Assembly: GCA_027494135.1 (NCBI GenBank)
Contig: JAOSJK010000012.1
Coordinates: 67,001-131,000 of the forward strand
Source of the DNA: Acidimicrobiia bacterium
GTDB taxonomy: Bacteria > Actinomycetota > Acidimicrobiia > IMCC26256 > PALSA-610
DNA length: 64,000 bases
Direction: 5' to 3'
Positions 1 to 7,714 of the stretch are shown here, one piece after another. Both the position numbers and the translations under genes were made by a program. Within the stretch, counting starts at the first letter, position 1. Every line of letters starts with the position of its first letter. The notes beneath the pieces are model-generated. The model ran no database searches and had not been told where the DNA came from. It saw only the letters and a list, made by a program, of their open reading frames with translations.

Positions 1-564
1 CGCGGTGACGATCAGGAGCACCAGGGCCCCGACGACGGCCGGGTAGGTCATCGCCGACTTGATCTTCCGCCGCAGCTCCACCTGCTTCTCGATCGTGTCG
101 GCGAGGCGCAGGAGCACCGAGTCGAGGACACCCCCGATCTCACCCGACTTGACCATCGACACATAGAGACGGTTGAACACCTTGGGGTGCTTGGCCAGCG
201 CCGCGGAGAGCGATGCTCCCCGCTCGACATCGGCGCGCACCTGCCCGGCGATGTCGGCCAGCGCGCGGCTCTCGCTCTGCTCCGCGAGAATCGCGAGAGC
301 GCGCAGCAGCGTGAGGCCCGAGTTGATCATCGTCGCGAACTGGCGTGAGAAGACGGCGACGTCCTTCAGCTTCACGCGGTTCGCGAGGAACGGGATGGTG
401 ACGTCGCGGCCCAGCGACGCCGACCCCTGCTGCTCGATCTCTATGGGCACGTAGCCCATCGACCGGAGCTTCCCCACGACGAGCTGCTGGCTGTCGGCCT
501 CGAGCTTGCCCTCGACGAGGCGTCCAGCGCGGTCCTTGACCTTGTACGCGAAGGTCTCGGCCAT
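1..564 (-). CDS. pilC: Type IV pilus inner-membrane platform protein PilC (3' part cut by window edge)
   Basis: The first 188 residues are present, starting MAETFAYKVKDRAGR and running off the window edge without a stop. PilC/GspF proteins sit in the inner membrane and couple the PilB/PilT motors to pilus assembly and retraction. Visible are the T2SSF-domain features: a cytoplasmic helical domain with FSRQFATMINSGLTLLRAL, the GEIGGVLDSVL motif, then KSAMTYPAVVGALVLLI entering the first membrane helix. The ATG lies 5 bp after the pilT stop, so it is the third gene of a pilB-pilT-pilC operon. Family assignment is firm; the C-terminal half is outside the window. Confidence 0.93.
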   Translation of the reverse strand, partial: MAETFAYKVKDRAGRLVEGKLEADSQQLVVGKLRSMGYVPIEIEQQGSASLGRDVTIPFLANRVKLKDVAVFSRQFATMINSGLTLLRALAILAEQSESRALADIAGQVRADVERGASLSAALAKHPKVFNRLYVSMVKSGEIGGVLDSVLLRLADTIEKQVELRRKIKSAMTYPAVVGALVLLIVTA

Positions 565-569
565 CCGTC

Positions 570-2141
570 TCAGCCCCCCGCCACGAGCCTGCGCAGGTCG
601 GACTCGTTGGCGCAGCGCTCGGCCGCCGTTTCCACGGTGATCTTCCCGGCCCGCACCAGGGACGCGAGCGACTGGTCCATCGTGAGCATTCCGTGCTTCC
701 CGCCGGCCTGGAGCATCGAGTAGATCTGGTGGACCTTGCCCTCGCGGATCAGGTTCCTGATGGCGGGGGTCGCTACCAGGACCTCGCAGGCAGCGACGCG
801 ACCGGCACCGCCGGGAGTCGGCAGTAGCTGCTGCGTGACGATGCCCTGCAGCGACGATGCGAGCTGCACGCGTATCTGCTGCTGCTGATGAGCGGGAAAG
901 ACGTCGATCACCCGGTCGATCGACTGCGGGGCGTCCTGGGTGTGAAGGGTCGCGAAGACCAGGTGACCCGTCTCCGCCGCGGTCAGCGCGGTGGATATCG
1001 TCTCCAGGTCACGCATCTCCCCGACGAGGATCACGTCGGGGTCCTGACGCAGCACGTGCTTCAGCGCCGAGGCGAAGGAGTGGGTGTCCTCCCCCACCTC
1101 GCGCTGGTTCACGAGCGACCGCTTGTGACTGTGGAGGAACTCGATCGGGTCCTCGACGGTCATGATGTGCAGGGGCTTCTCGCGGTTGACGATGTCGATG
1201 AGCGACGCCAGAGTGGTCGACTTGCCGCTACCGGTCGGGCCCGTGACGAGCACGAGACCCCGCGGGAGGCCGGCGAACCACTTCACCGACTCCGGAATGC
1301 CGAGATCGTCGAAGTCGACGATCTCGTAGGGGATCACGCGCATTACCGCGCCGACGGCGTCACGCTGGAGAAAGACGTTCACGCGGAAGCGGCTCTTGCC
1401 GGGGAGGGAGTACGAGGTGTCGAGCTCGAGGTCGTTCTCGAACTTCTCCCTCTGCTTCTGCGTGATCAACGAGTAGACCATCTGGCGCACCTGTGACCCG
1501 TTGAGCACCGGCAGATCTGCGAGAGGCACCAGCTCACCATGGATCCGGATCGTCGGGTGCTGGCCCGCCGCGAGGTGCAGGTCGGATCCCCGGGCCTGGA
1601 GCACCCGGTCGAGCAGGTCGTTGACCCCCAGGTCGTCGACGTTCGCCTCTCCTGGAGCACCCACGGACATGCGACCCGCCGGCGCTCCTTCGAGCAGGCC
1701 GTCGACCTCCCCGTAGACCGCATCGACAGCGCGGTGCAGCTCGGCACGATCAGCGACGGCCGGGACTATCTCGTAGCCCGTCGCCGCCCCGACGGCGGCG
1801 ACCGCGTCGTCGTCCGACGGCTCGGCGAAGGCGACCACCAGCTTGTTGTCCTCGAAGTCGACGCCGATCGCCGAGTGCCGGCGCGCCACATCTTCGGGCA
1901 CCGTGGTGGAGGCGGCCTGATGCAGTGGCGCCTCCTGGAGATCCACGAATCGCATCCCGAGGCTCTCGGCCAGGGCCGCCGTCAGGTCCTTCGACCCCAC
2001 GAGCCCCGCCCGGAGAAGGACAGCGGGCAGCGGTTGGCCGCTGGAGTCCGCCTCCACGAGAGCTGCCTCCAGTGCATCGCGCGACAGCACGTGCCGCGCC
2101 ACGAGGCTCTCACCGAACCGTCTCGCCTGGATCGTCAGCAA
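570..2141 (-). CDS. pilT: Type IV pilus retraction ATPase PilT with N-terminal MshEN-like domain
   Basis: 523 residues from a TTG start preceded by a GGGAAGGG Shine-Dalgarno-like sequence; the frame stays open further upstream, so the start is inferred. The C-terminal ~350 residues are a classical PilT hexameric ATPase: Walker A GPTGSGKSTT, Asp box around TVEDPIE, Walker B DPDVILVGEMRD, His box ATLHTQDA. Retraction ATPases are usually about 350 residues. The extra N-terminal ~170 residues (RFGESLVARHVLSRDALEAA, then a second half near RRHSAIGVDF) resemble the MshEN/T2SSE N-terminal domain normally found on PilB; some members of that family bind c-di-GMP. Follows pilB by 98 bp and precedes pilC. 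Confidence 0.92.
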   Translation of the reverse strand: MLTIQARRFGESLVARHVLSRDALEAALVEADSSGQPLPAVLLRAGLVGSKDLTAALAESLGMRFVDLQEAPLHQAASTTVPEDVARRHSAIGVDFEDNKLVVAFAEPSDDDAVAAVGAATGYEIVPAVADRAELHRAVDAVYGEVDGLLEGAPAGRMSVGAPGEANVDDLGVNDLLDRVLQARGSDLHLAAGQHPTIRIHGELVPLADLPVLNGSQVRQMVYSLITQKQREKFENDLELDTSYSLPGKSRFRVNVFLQRDAVGAVMRVIPYEIVDFDDLGIPESVKWFAGLPRGLVLVTGPTGSGKSTTLASLIDIVNREKPLHIMTVEDPIEFLHSHKRSLVNQREVGEDTHSFASALKHVLRQDPDVILVGEMRDLETISTALTAAETGHLVFATLHTQDAPQSIDRVIDVFPAHQQQQIRVQLASSLQGIVTQQLLPTPGGAGRVAACEVLVATPAIRNLIREGKVHQIYSMLQAGGKHGMLTMDQSLASLVRAGKITVETAAERCANESDLRRLVAGG

Positions 2142-2184
2142 CGGCCCTTCCCGTATCGCCGGCCCCCGGATACCACGAGACCGG

Positions 2185-2211
2185 TATCGACGCCGCCAGG
2201 ACCCCACTGAA
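2185..2211 (-). promoter_or_regulatory. Possible sigma-28-type promoter between pilB and pilT
   Basis: On the minus strand TTCAGT is followed after 18 nt (from TTCA) by CGATACC, similar in layout to the two better candidates at 3954-3982 and 20927-20955. It lies in the 98-bp pilB-pilT gap just after the pilB stop and could give pilT extra transcription. The match is weak and rests on pattern alone. Confidence 0.25.
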
Positions 2212-2239
2212 GGGGCTTCGGCGATCGCCGGCGGCGCCC

Positions 2240-3895
2240 CTACGCGACCACCCGGAAGACCTCTTCCAACGAGGTGAGGCCCGTCGCGACCTTTCGCAGC
2301 CCGTCGTCGCGCAGCGTCAGCATCCCCTGCATCACCGCCGCCTTCTGGATCTCCTCGGTGGATCGGCGCTCGATGATCAACCGCTTGATCTCCTCGGTCA
2401 TCAGCATCACCTCGTGGATGCCGAACCGCCCCCGATAGCCGGTGCGCCCGCACGACGAGCAGCCGACCGGGCGGTGGAGGACCGGCCACTCGCCCGACTC
2501 CAGACCCGGATCGGGCCATCCGGCCTCGACCAGCTCCGCCTCGCTCGGCTGGTACGCCTCCTTGCACCTCTCGCAGAGACGGCGCGCCAGGCGCTGCGCG
2601 GTGACGCAGTCGAGCGAGCTAGTGACCAGGAAGGGCTCGACGCCCATCTCGACGAGGCGCATGGGGGTCGAGGCGGCGTCGTTGGTGTGAAGCGTCGAGA
2701 GCACGAGGTGGCCGGTCAACGCCGCCTCTACTGCGATGACCGCCGTCTCCCGGTCGCGGATCTCGCCCACCAGGAGCACGTCGGGGTCGGCGCGCAGGAT
2801 CGATCGCAGCGCCAGGGCGAAGGTGAGGCCCGCCTTGGGATGGATCTGGATCTGGTTGATGCCGGGCAGCCGGTACTCGACGGGATCCTCGACGGTGATC
2901 ACGTTGCGGTGCGGCTCATTGAGGATGTTGAGCGTCGCGTACAGCGTCGTCGACTTTCCGGACCCCGTCGGACCGGTGACGAGGATCGTTCCGTACGGCT
3001 TTCGGTACGACTCCGAGAAGCGCCCCAGAGTCTCGGGCAGGAAGCCGAGCTCCTCGAGGCGCAGCAGTGCCTGCCCCTTGTCGAGGATGCGCATCACGAC
3101 CTTCTCGCCGTACACGGTGGGCAGGGTCGCCACTCGTAGGTCGATGGGCCGGCCTCCCACCTTCATCGAGATGCGACCGTCCTGCGGGATGCGCCGCTCG
3201 GCGATGTTTATCTCTGCCATGACCTTCAGGCGACTGATGACCCCGCCCTGGATCGACCTGGGCGAGCGCATCACCTCGTGCAGGACGCCGTCGATCCGGA
3301 ACCTGATGCGCAGGTCGTGCTCGGTCGGCTCGACGTGGATGTCGGAGGCACGATCCGCCACTGCCTGGGTGATGAGCAGGTTGACGAACTTGACGATCGG
3401 GGCGTCCTCGACGATCTCGCGGACGCCGCTCAGGTCCTCGGTGACCTCCGCCTCGTCTGCGGCCGCCTGGGCGACCGTGTCGACCTCGGTCTCTAGCCTG
3501 AAGTAGCGATCGATCGTCTCAGATATCTGGGCGGCCGTGGCTACGACCGTCCTCGCCTCGTGGCCGGTCACCGCCCTGATGTCGTCGAGGGCGAAGACGT
3601 TCGACGGGTCTGCCATCGCCACGACGAGGCTGCCGTCTTCGTCCCTTCCGATCGGGATCGCCTGGTAGCGGCGCGCGATCGACTCCGTGACCAGCGAGAC
3701 GGCCGATGGGTCGATCGTCTGCTCGCCGAGATCCACGAAGTCCAGGCCCACCTGGCGGGCGAGCGCACGCACGAGGTCGCTCTCGGAGATGCCGACGGTC
3801 TCGATGAGGATGCGGCCCAGTGACCGCCCCGTGCGGGCCTGCTCGGCGAGCGCCGCGTCGAGCTGGACCTCCGTCAGGAGGCCCTCCTCCAGCAT
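2240..3895 (-). CDS. pilB: Type IV pilus extension ATPase PilB (GspE family)
   Basis: 551 residues from ATG 3895. It powers pilin polymerisation from the cytoplasmic side of the inner membrane. N-terminal MshEN-type domain (GLLTEVQLDAALAEQ to about residue 140), then the N2D linker with RASDIHVEP, then the motor: Walker A GPTGSGKSTT, Walker B DPDVLLVGEIRD, His box STLHTNDA, and a tetracysteine zinc motif CERC ... CSSC typical of PilB and absent from PilT. In-frame sequence continues upstream: SDTKPLGAL precedes the ATG, and a CTG codon at 3925 sits 7 nt after a perfect AGGGAGG (3933-3939), so translation may really begin at that CTG or at a codon corrupted there. First gene of pilB-pilT-pilC. 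Confidence 0.93.
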   Translation of the reverse strand: MLEEGLLTEVQLDAALAEQARTGRSLGRILIETVGISESDLVRALARQVGLDFVDLGEQTIDPSAVSLVTESIARRYQAIPIGRDEDGSLVVAMADPSNVFALDDIRAVTGHEARTVVATAAQISETIDRYFRLETEVDTVAQAAADEAEVTEDLSGVREIVEDAPIVKFVNLLITQAVADRASDIHVEPTEHDLRIRFRIDGVLHEVMRSPRSIQGGVISRLKVMAEINIAERRIPQDGRISMKVGGRPIDLRVATLPTVYGEKVVMRILDKGQALLRLEELGFLPETLGRFSESYRKPYGTILVTGPTGSGKSTTLYATLNILNEPHRNVITVEDPVEYRLPGINQIQIHPKAGLTFALALRSILRADPDVLLVGEIRDRETAVIAVEAALTGHLVLSTLHTNDAASTPMRLVEMGVEPFLVTSSLDCVTAQRLARRLCERCKEAYQPSEAELVEAGWPDPGLESGEWPVLHRPVGCSSCGRTGYRGRFGIHEVMLMTEEIKRLIIERRSTEEIQKAAVMQGMLTLRDDGLRKVATGLTSLEEVFRVVA

Positions 3896-3953
3896 GAGCG
3901 CGCCGAGCGGCTTGGTGTCGGACAGAACAGTGCCTCCCTGTACCGTCGTCCGG

Positions 3954-3982
3954 TTATCGTCCCGAACTGCGCCGCGACTGAG
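3954..3982 (-). promoter_or_regulatory. Sigma-28 (FliA/WhiG)-type promoter of the pil operon
   Basis: On the minus strand CTCAGT (complement 3977-3982) is followed by GACGATAACC (-10 GACGATAA at complement 3954-3961) with 19 nt between CTCA and CGATA. FliA/WhiG-family promoters read TAAA-N15-GCCGATAA, with CTCAAGT-like -35 regions in Gram-positives. It lies about 30 nt before the AGGGAGG ribosome site of pilB. The pilin operon has a near-identical layout at 20927-20955. Confidence 0.5.
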
Positions 3983-4017
3983 CGCCGGCGGCAGAAGTCC
4001 TTTTCGGGGTGATTCGG

Positions 4018-5150
4018 CTAGAGGTCGCGGATCGTCGAGAAGAGCCTGAGCATCGCCCCGCGGTCGCGCTTCGACCCTTCGTCCTCGTCTCCGCCCTCGG
4101 CCCCTTCACTCACATCGGAGTCGCCCTCGGGGGCTGCTCGGCCTCGACTGCCCGCTCGCTCAGCTCCTCCGGCGTGGCGCCGCGCGCCTTGCGCCTCCCG
4201 GCCGGCGCGGAGCCCGTCACGGGGCGGTGGGTGGCCGGGTGGGGCACCTCGGGCGGCTCCGATGGATCCACACCGGGGCCGTACGGCTCGACCGGGCTAA
4301 CGACCGCCTCCGCGCCCGGTTCTGGGGGGCTCCCGGGCTCCTTCCCGGGGCGCTCCCGCGGCGGATCGGGGCTCGCCGCGCTGCTGGCCAGGTCGGCAAG
4401 GGCCGCGAGGTCGGCCAGGTCCGCCAGCGCACCGTCGGAGCCGGACGGCGGCACCGGAGCCTCCCGTGCCGGCGCTGCCTCCTCGGACGCTGCTCCCCCG
4501 GGCGCTGCCTCCGCGGGCTGGGCTTCCTCGGGCGGGGCTTCATCGGGCTGGGCTTCATCGGGCTGGGCTTCCTCGGGAGCTGCGATCAGCTCGACCGCCC
4601 CGCGCTCGACCATCTCGCGCAGCACGTTGCACACGTCCATCACCGAACGCTGAGTCCGGCTGATCACGTCGTCGACGCTGCTCTCGCCGTCGAGGGCAGC
4701 GAGGACTCGCCACTGCGCCGCGTCGATCGTCATCGACTGGCATCGGAGGTCGGGGCTGAGTCGGGGGCGCGCTCCGAGCGACGGGATGACGCTGCGGATC
4801 TCCTGCCACTCCTCGAGGAGCCGGCACACCTCGTCGAGCGCATCGTCCACGCCGACGTCGTAGGCGGTCGGCCACGGCGGCTCGCCGCCGTCGGCGAACC
4901 TGAAGGATCCCCCGTCCTGGCGGGCGACGTCGAAGCAGGCGCCGACGAGACGCTCCTGGAGGTCGCCGGGAGTCGCGGCGGGGCCCGACTCGGCGCCGGC
5001 CTCCACTGCCCGGCAGCGTCCTTCGAGGAGCCAGAGCCGTCCCTCGGAGGAGCGCGTCTCGACGTGCAAGAGCCCCGTCTTGCGCGACCGGGCCAGGAGC
5101 CCCAGCAGCTCCGTCACCGGCAGCGTGTCGAATGTTCCCTGTAGAGACAC
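4018..5150 (-). CDS. DUF4388 domain protein, interrupted by one frameshift
   Basis: GTG start at 5150 with GGAGGG six bases upstream. The N-terminus (SLQGTFDTLPVTELLGLLAR, then KTGLLHVETRSSEGRLWLLEGRC) is a DUF4388/PATAN-type domain, found in proteins linked to gliding, pili and two-component output. A winged-helix-like middle (WRVLAALDGESSVDDVI ... VLREMVERGAVELI) and a Pro/Ala/Glu-rich low-complexity tail follow. The annotated frame stops at 4110, but a shift at the GGGGG run near 4129-4133 gives an acidic stretch and ends in RDRGAMLRLFSTIRDL with TAG at 4018. It lies directly upstream of pilB on the same strand, so a role in regulating pilus function is plausible but inferred. No enzymatic motif is seen. 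Confidence 0.75.
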
Positions 5151-5251
5151 GTCAGTCCCTCCAGAATGAGTGATCGGCGCCGCGGGGGGATGTTGAGCGC
5201 GTTTCGGGCCCGGCATGCCGCCCCGCAAGGGCGCCGCCCGGAACGATCGGA

Positions 5252-6091
5252 TCAGCGGGGAACGACGGCTGCCTCGGCCGCGGCGCGCATCACGCCTACG
5301 GGAGCGCGCTCCCCTGTCCATCGCTCCAGGGAGAGCGCCGCCTGGCGCACCAGCATGCCGAGTCCGTCGACCGTCGAGGCGCCCGCTCTCCGCGCAGCGA
5401 CGAGGGAGAGGGGTGTCGACCGGGTGGTAGACGAGGTCGGCCACCACATGGCCCGACCGGAAGACCCCGGATCGAGCGGGAGGCCGTCGCCCGACATCCC
5501 GAGCGGCGTGGCGTTCACGACGAGATCAGCCTCGCGGGCCACCGCTGCGGCGTCCGCCCAGGCGATCGGCTCGCCCGCAGGAGCCAGTGCAGCGGCGGCC
5601 GCTGCGGCGTCGAGGCGTCGCGCCGCAACGGTCACGGCGCTACCCTCGCGACCCAGCGCGAGTGCGACAGCCCGCGCCGCTCCGCCCGCCCCGAGCAGCA
5701 GGACTCGACGCCCACCCGGGTCGTGCCCGGCGTCGCGTAGCGACTGGACGAAGCCCTCACCGTCGGTCGAGTCGCCGAGAAGGCGGCCGCCTCCGACCGG
5801 GACGACCGTGTTGACGCTGCGGAGCACCTCGGCATCGGGGGTGAGGTCGTCGCAGCAGGCGGCCACGGCTGTCTTGTGGGGCATCGTCGCGTTGAGCCCG
5901 GCCAGATCGAGCGTGCGCATCGCATCCAGCGCCGCCTGCGCCGCACCCTCGCGCACCTCGAACGCGACGTACACCCAGTCGAGATCCAGGGCCCGGAATG
6001 CGGCGTTCAGGAGGACCGGCGAGAGCGAGTGCCGGACCGGATCGCCGATCACCCCCGCGACCCGCGTCGAGGGCCCTATGGGGGAGATCAT
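5252..6091 (-). CDS. aroE: Shikimate dehydrogenase AroE, two compensating frameshifts
   Basis: Reduces 3-dehydroshikimate to shikimate with NADPH in aromatic amino-acid synthesis. The ATG at 6091 (MISPIGPSTRVAGVIGDPV) overlaps the mltG stop in an ATGA. Visible: substrate site GDPVRHSLSP, catalytic Lys in LNATMPHKTAVA, Asp in STDGEGF, nucleotide loop GAGGAARAV, and C-terminal GLGMLVRQAALSLERWTG. Between about 5465 and 5410 the frame is displaced: SSGRAMWWPTSSTTRS should read VFRSGHVVADLVYHPVDT, restored by shifts at an ACCCC run (5464-5468) and near GGGG 5411. About 279 residues when repaired, normal for the family. Confidence 0.92.
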   Translation of the reverse strand: MISPIGPSTRVAGVIGDPVRHSLSPVLLNAAFRALDLDWVYVAFEVREGAAQAALDAMRTLDLAGLNATMPHKTAVAACCDDLTPDAEVLRSVNTVVPVGGGRLLGDSTDGEGFVQSLRDAGHDPGGRRVLLLGAGGAARAVALALGREGSAVTVAARRLDAAAAAAALAPAGEPIAWADAAAVAREADLVVNATPLGMSGDGLPLDPGSSGRAMWWPTSSTTRSTPLSLVAARRAGASTVDGLGMLVRQAALSLERWTGERAPVGVMRAAAEAAVVPR

Positions 6092-7256
6092 CCGAGAAGA
6101 CCCTTCTCTCTGGCAGCCTCGACGTTCACCAGGTGCTCGTCGTAGGTCTCGGCGAAGGCGTGCCTGCCCTCGGCGTCGGCTACGACGTAGAACAGATACT
6201 CCGACTCCGCGGGGTTCAGGGCCGCCTCGATCGAGACCTCGGCGACGCTCGAGATCGGTGTCGGCGGCAGACCCCGGACCAAGTACGTGTTGTACGGCGA
6301 TTCTGTCGCCCGGTCGTCGGCGGTGTTCGAGATCTTGCGCTCGCCGATCGCGTAGAGGACGGTCGCGTCGATCTGCAGCGGCATGTCCTGCTCCAGTCGG
6401 TTCATGATCACCGAGGCGATCAGCGACCTGTCGGAATCGACCTTCGCCTCGCTCTGGACGAGCGAGGCGACGATGAGCGTCTGGTATGCGGAGAGACCAC
6501 CAGCCGGTGCATCGAGCCCGAGTCGCCCTGCGCGCCGGTCGAACTCCCGCACCATGGTGCGCAGCACGGCGGTCTCGTCGTCGGTCTCCACGAACCGGTA
6601 GGTATCGGGCCACAGGAGACCCTCGAGGCCCTGCTCGCCGTCGGGCTGATACCTGGAACGCACCCTCCCGGAGGCGGCCACCTCTAGGAAGCGCGCGGCG
6701 CTGCGCCCCGGAAGCTGCTCCTCGACGCGCTCCGCTATCTCGCTCAGCCACAGACCGGGCGGGACGCGCAGCTCCTCATAGGTGATCACCGGCCCGTCCT
6801 CGAGGACGGCGATCGAGTCCTTGACCCCGAGACCGCGACGCAGCTCGTAGTCGCCGGCTTGGAAGGGGCCCGAGCCCGACAGGCGGACGTACGCCTGGAA
6901 CACCAGCGAAGAGCCGATGACGCCGCTTCGATCGAGCTCGTCGGCGATGTCGGCCACCCCCAACCATCCTCGACCGTGACCGACAGCTCCTCTCCCGGTG
7001 CGCCCGGAGGATCGAGCTGCACCTGGAGCCATCGGGCGGCTCCGCCCAGGATCAGCACCGGCACGCCGACCAGGGCGACGATCCACATCACACGACCGCG
7101 CCGCCGGCGGGGCCGCTCGGCCCGCCTCCGCGACGACACGACATGCGGCAGGGAACCGCTCCCATCGCCGTCACCGCGCTCCCCAACCGGCTCGGGCAAG
7201 GCATCCACCGGCCCGGCCGACGGGTCGACCACCGGCCCGGGCACCGAGTCGCTCAC
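6088..7256 (-). CDS. mltG: Endolytic murein transglycosylase MltG (YceG), one frameshift
   Basis: About 389 residues. GTG 7256 overlaps the ruvX stop as GTGA. A Pro/Arg-rich cytoplasmic head is followed by one membrane helix (VMWIVALVGVPVLILGG) and the periplasmic YceG/MltG domain. The catalytic Glu lies in LVQSEAKVDSDRSLIASVIMNRL-type sequence, followed by QIDATVLYAIGERK and SPYNTYLVRGLPPTPI. MltG cleaves nascent glycan strands and sets their length. The frame breaks at a CCCCC run (6957-6961), between SVTVEDGWG and VADIADELDRSG. ruvX-mltG-aroE is the same order as Rv2554c-Rv2552c of M. tuberculosis. Confidence 0.92.
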
Positions 7257-7714
7257 GGGACTGCGCGCCGGCGTGCGTCCAACCACGACTGCAGCATCAC
7301 CGCCGCGGCGACCTTGTCGACGACGGCCCGCCGGTCCTGCCGCCGCACGCCTCCCTCGACGAGGGCGCGCTCCGCCACGACCGTCGTGAACCGCTCGTCG
7401 CACGCCTCCACGGTCATGCAGGCGCCCGCCGAGGCACGAAGCTCGTCGATCTCGGCGAGAGCCGCTCGCGCGGCGGGACCGAGGCCCCCCGAGAGCGAGC
7501 GCGGCAGCCCCACGACGATGGCAACGACTCCTTCATCGCGCGCCACGGCCAGTATCGCCCGGTGATCCCCAGCCCGGTCCCGCCCTCTCCTCAACACGGA
7601 GTGCGGGCTCGCGATGACTCCGCCGGGATCCGACAGCGCCAGCCCGATTCTCCGCTCGCCGAGGTCGACTCCCAGCGCCCTGCCGCCCGCACCGGGCTCG
7701 TTCACCGCCGCCAC
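7253..7714 (-). CDS. ruvX: RuvX/YqgF, putative pre-16S rRNA nuclease (Holliday junction resolvase-like)
   Basis: 153 residues with an RNase H-like fold: GVDLGERRIGLALSDPGG at the N-terminus (first acidic residue of the site), IVVGLPRSLSGGLGPAA in the middle, and DERFTTVVAERAL plus DKVAAAVMLQSWLD at the end. Family members process the 5' end of 16S rRNA, and the family was earlier named as a Holliday resolvase. It begins inside the last codons of alaS (about 13 bp overlap) and its stop overlaps the mltG start, placing it in an alaS-ruvX-mltG-aroE transcription unit. Confidence 0.93.
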   Translation of the reverse strand: MAAVNEPGAGGRALGVDLGERRIGLALSDPGGVIASPHSVLRRGRDRAGDHRAILAVARDEGVVAIVVGLPRSLSGGLGPAARAALAEIDELRASAGACMTVEACDERFTTVVAERALVEGGVRRQDRRAVVDKVAAAVMLQSWLDARRRAVP

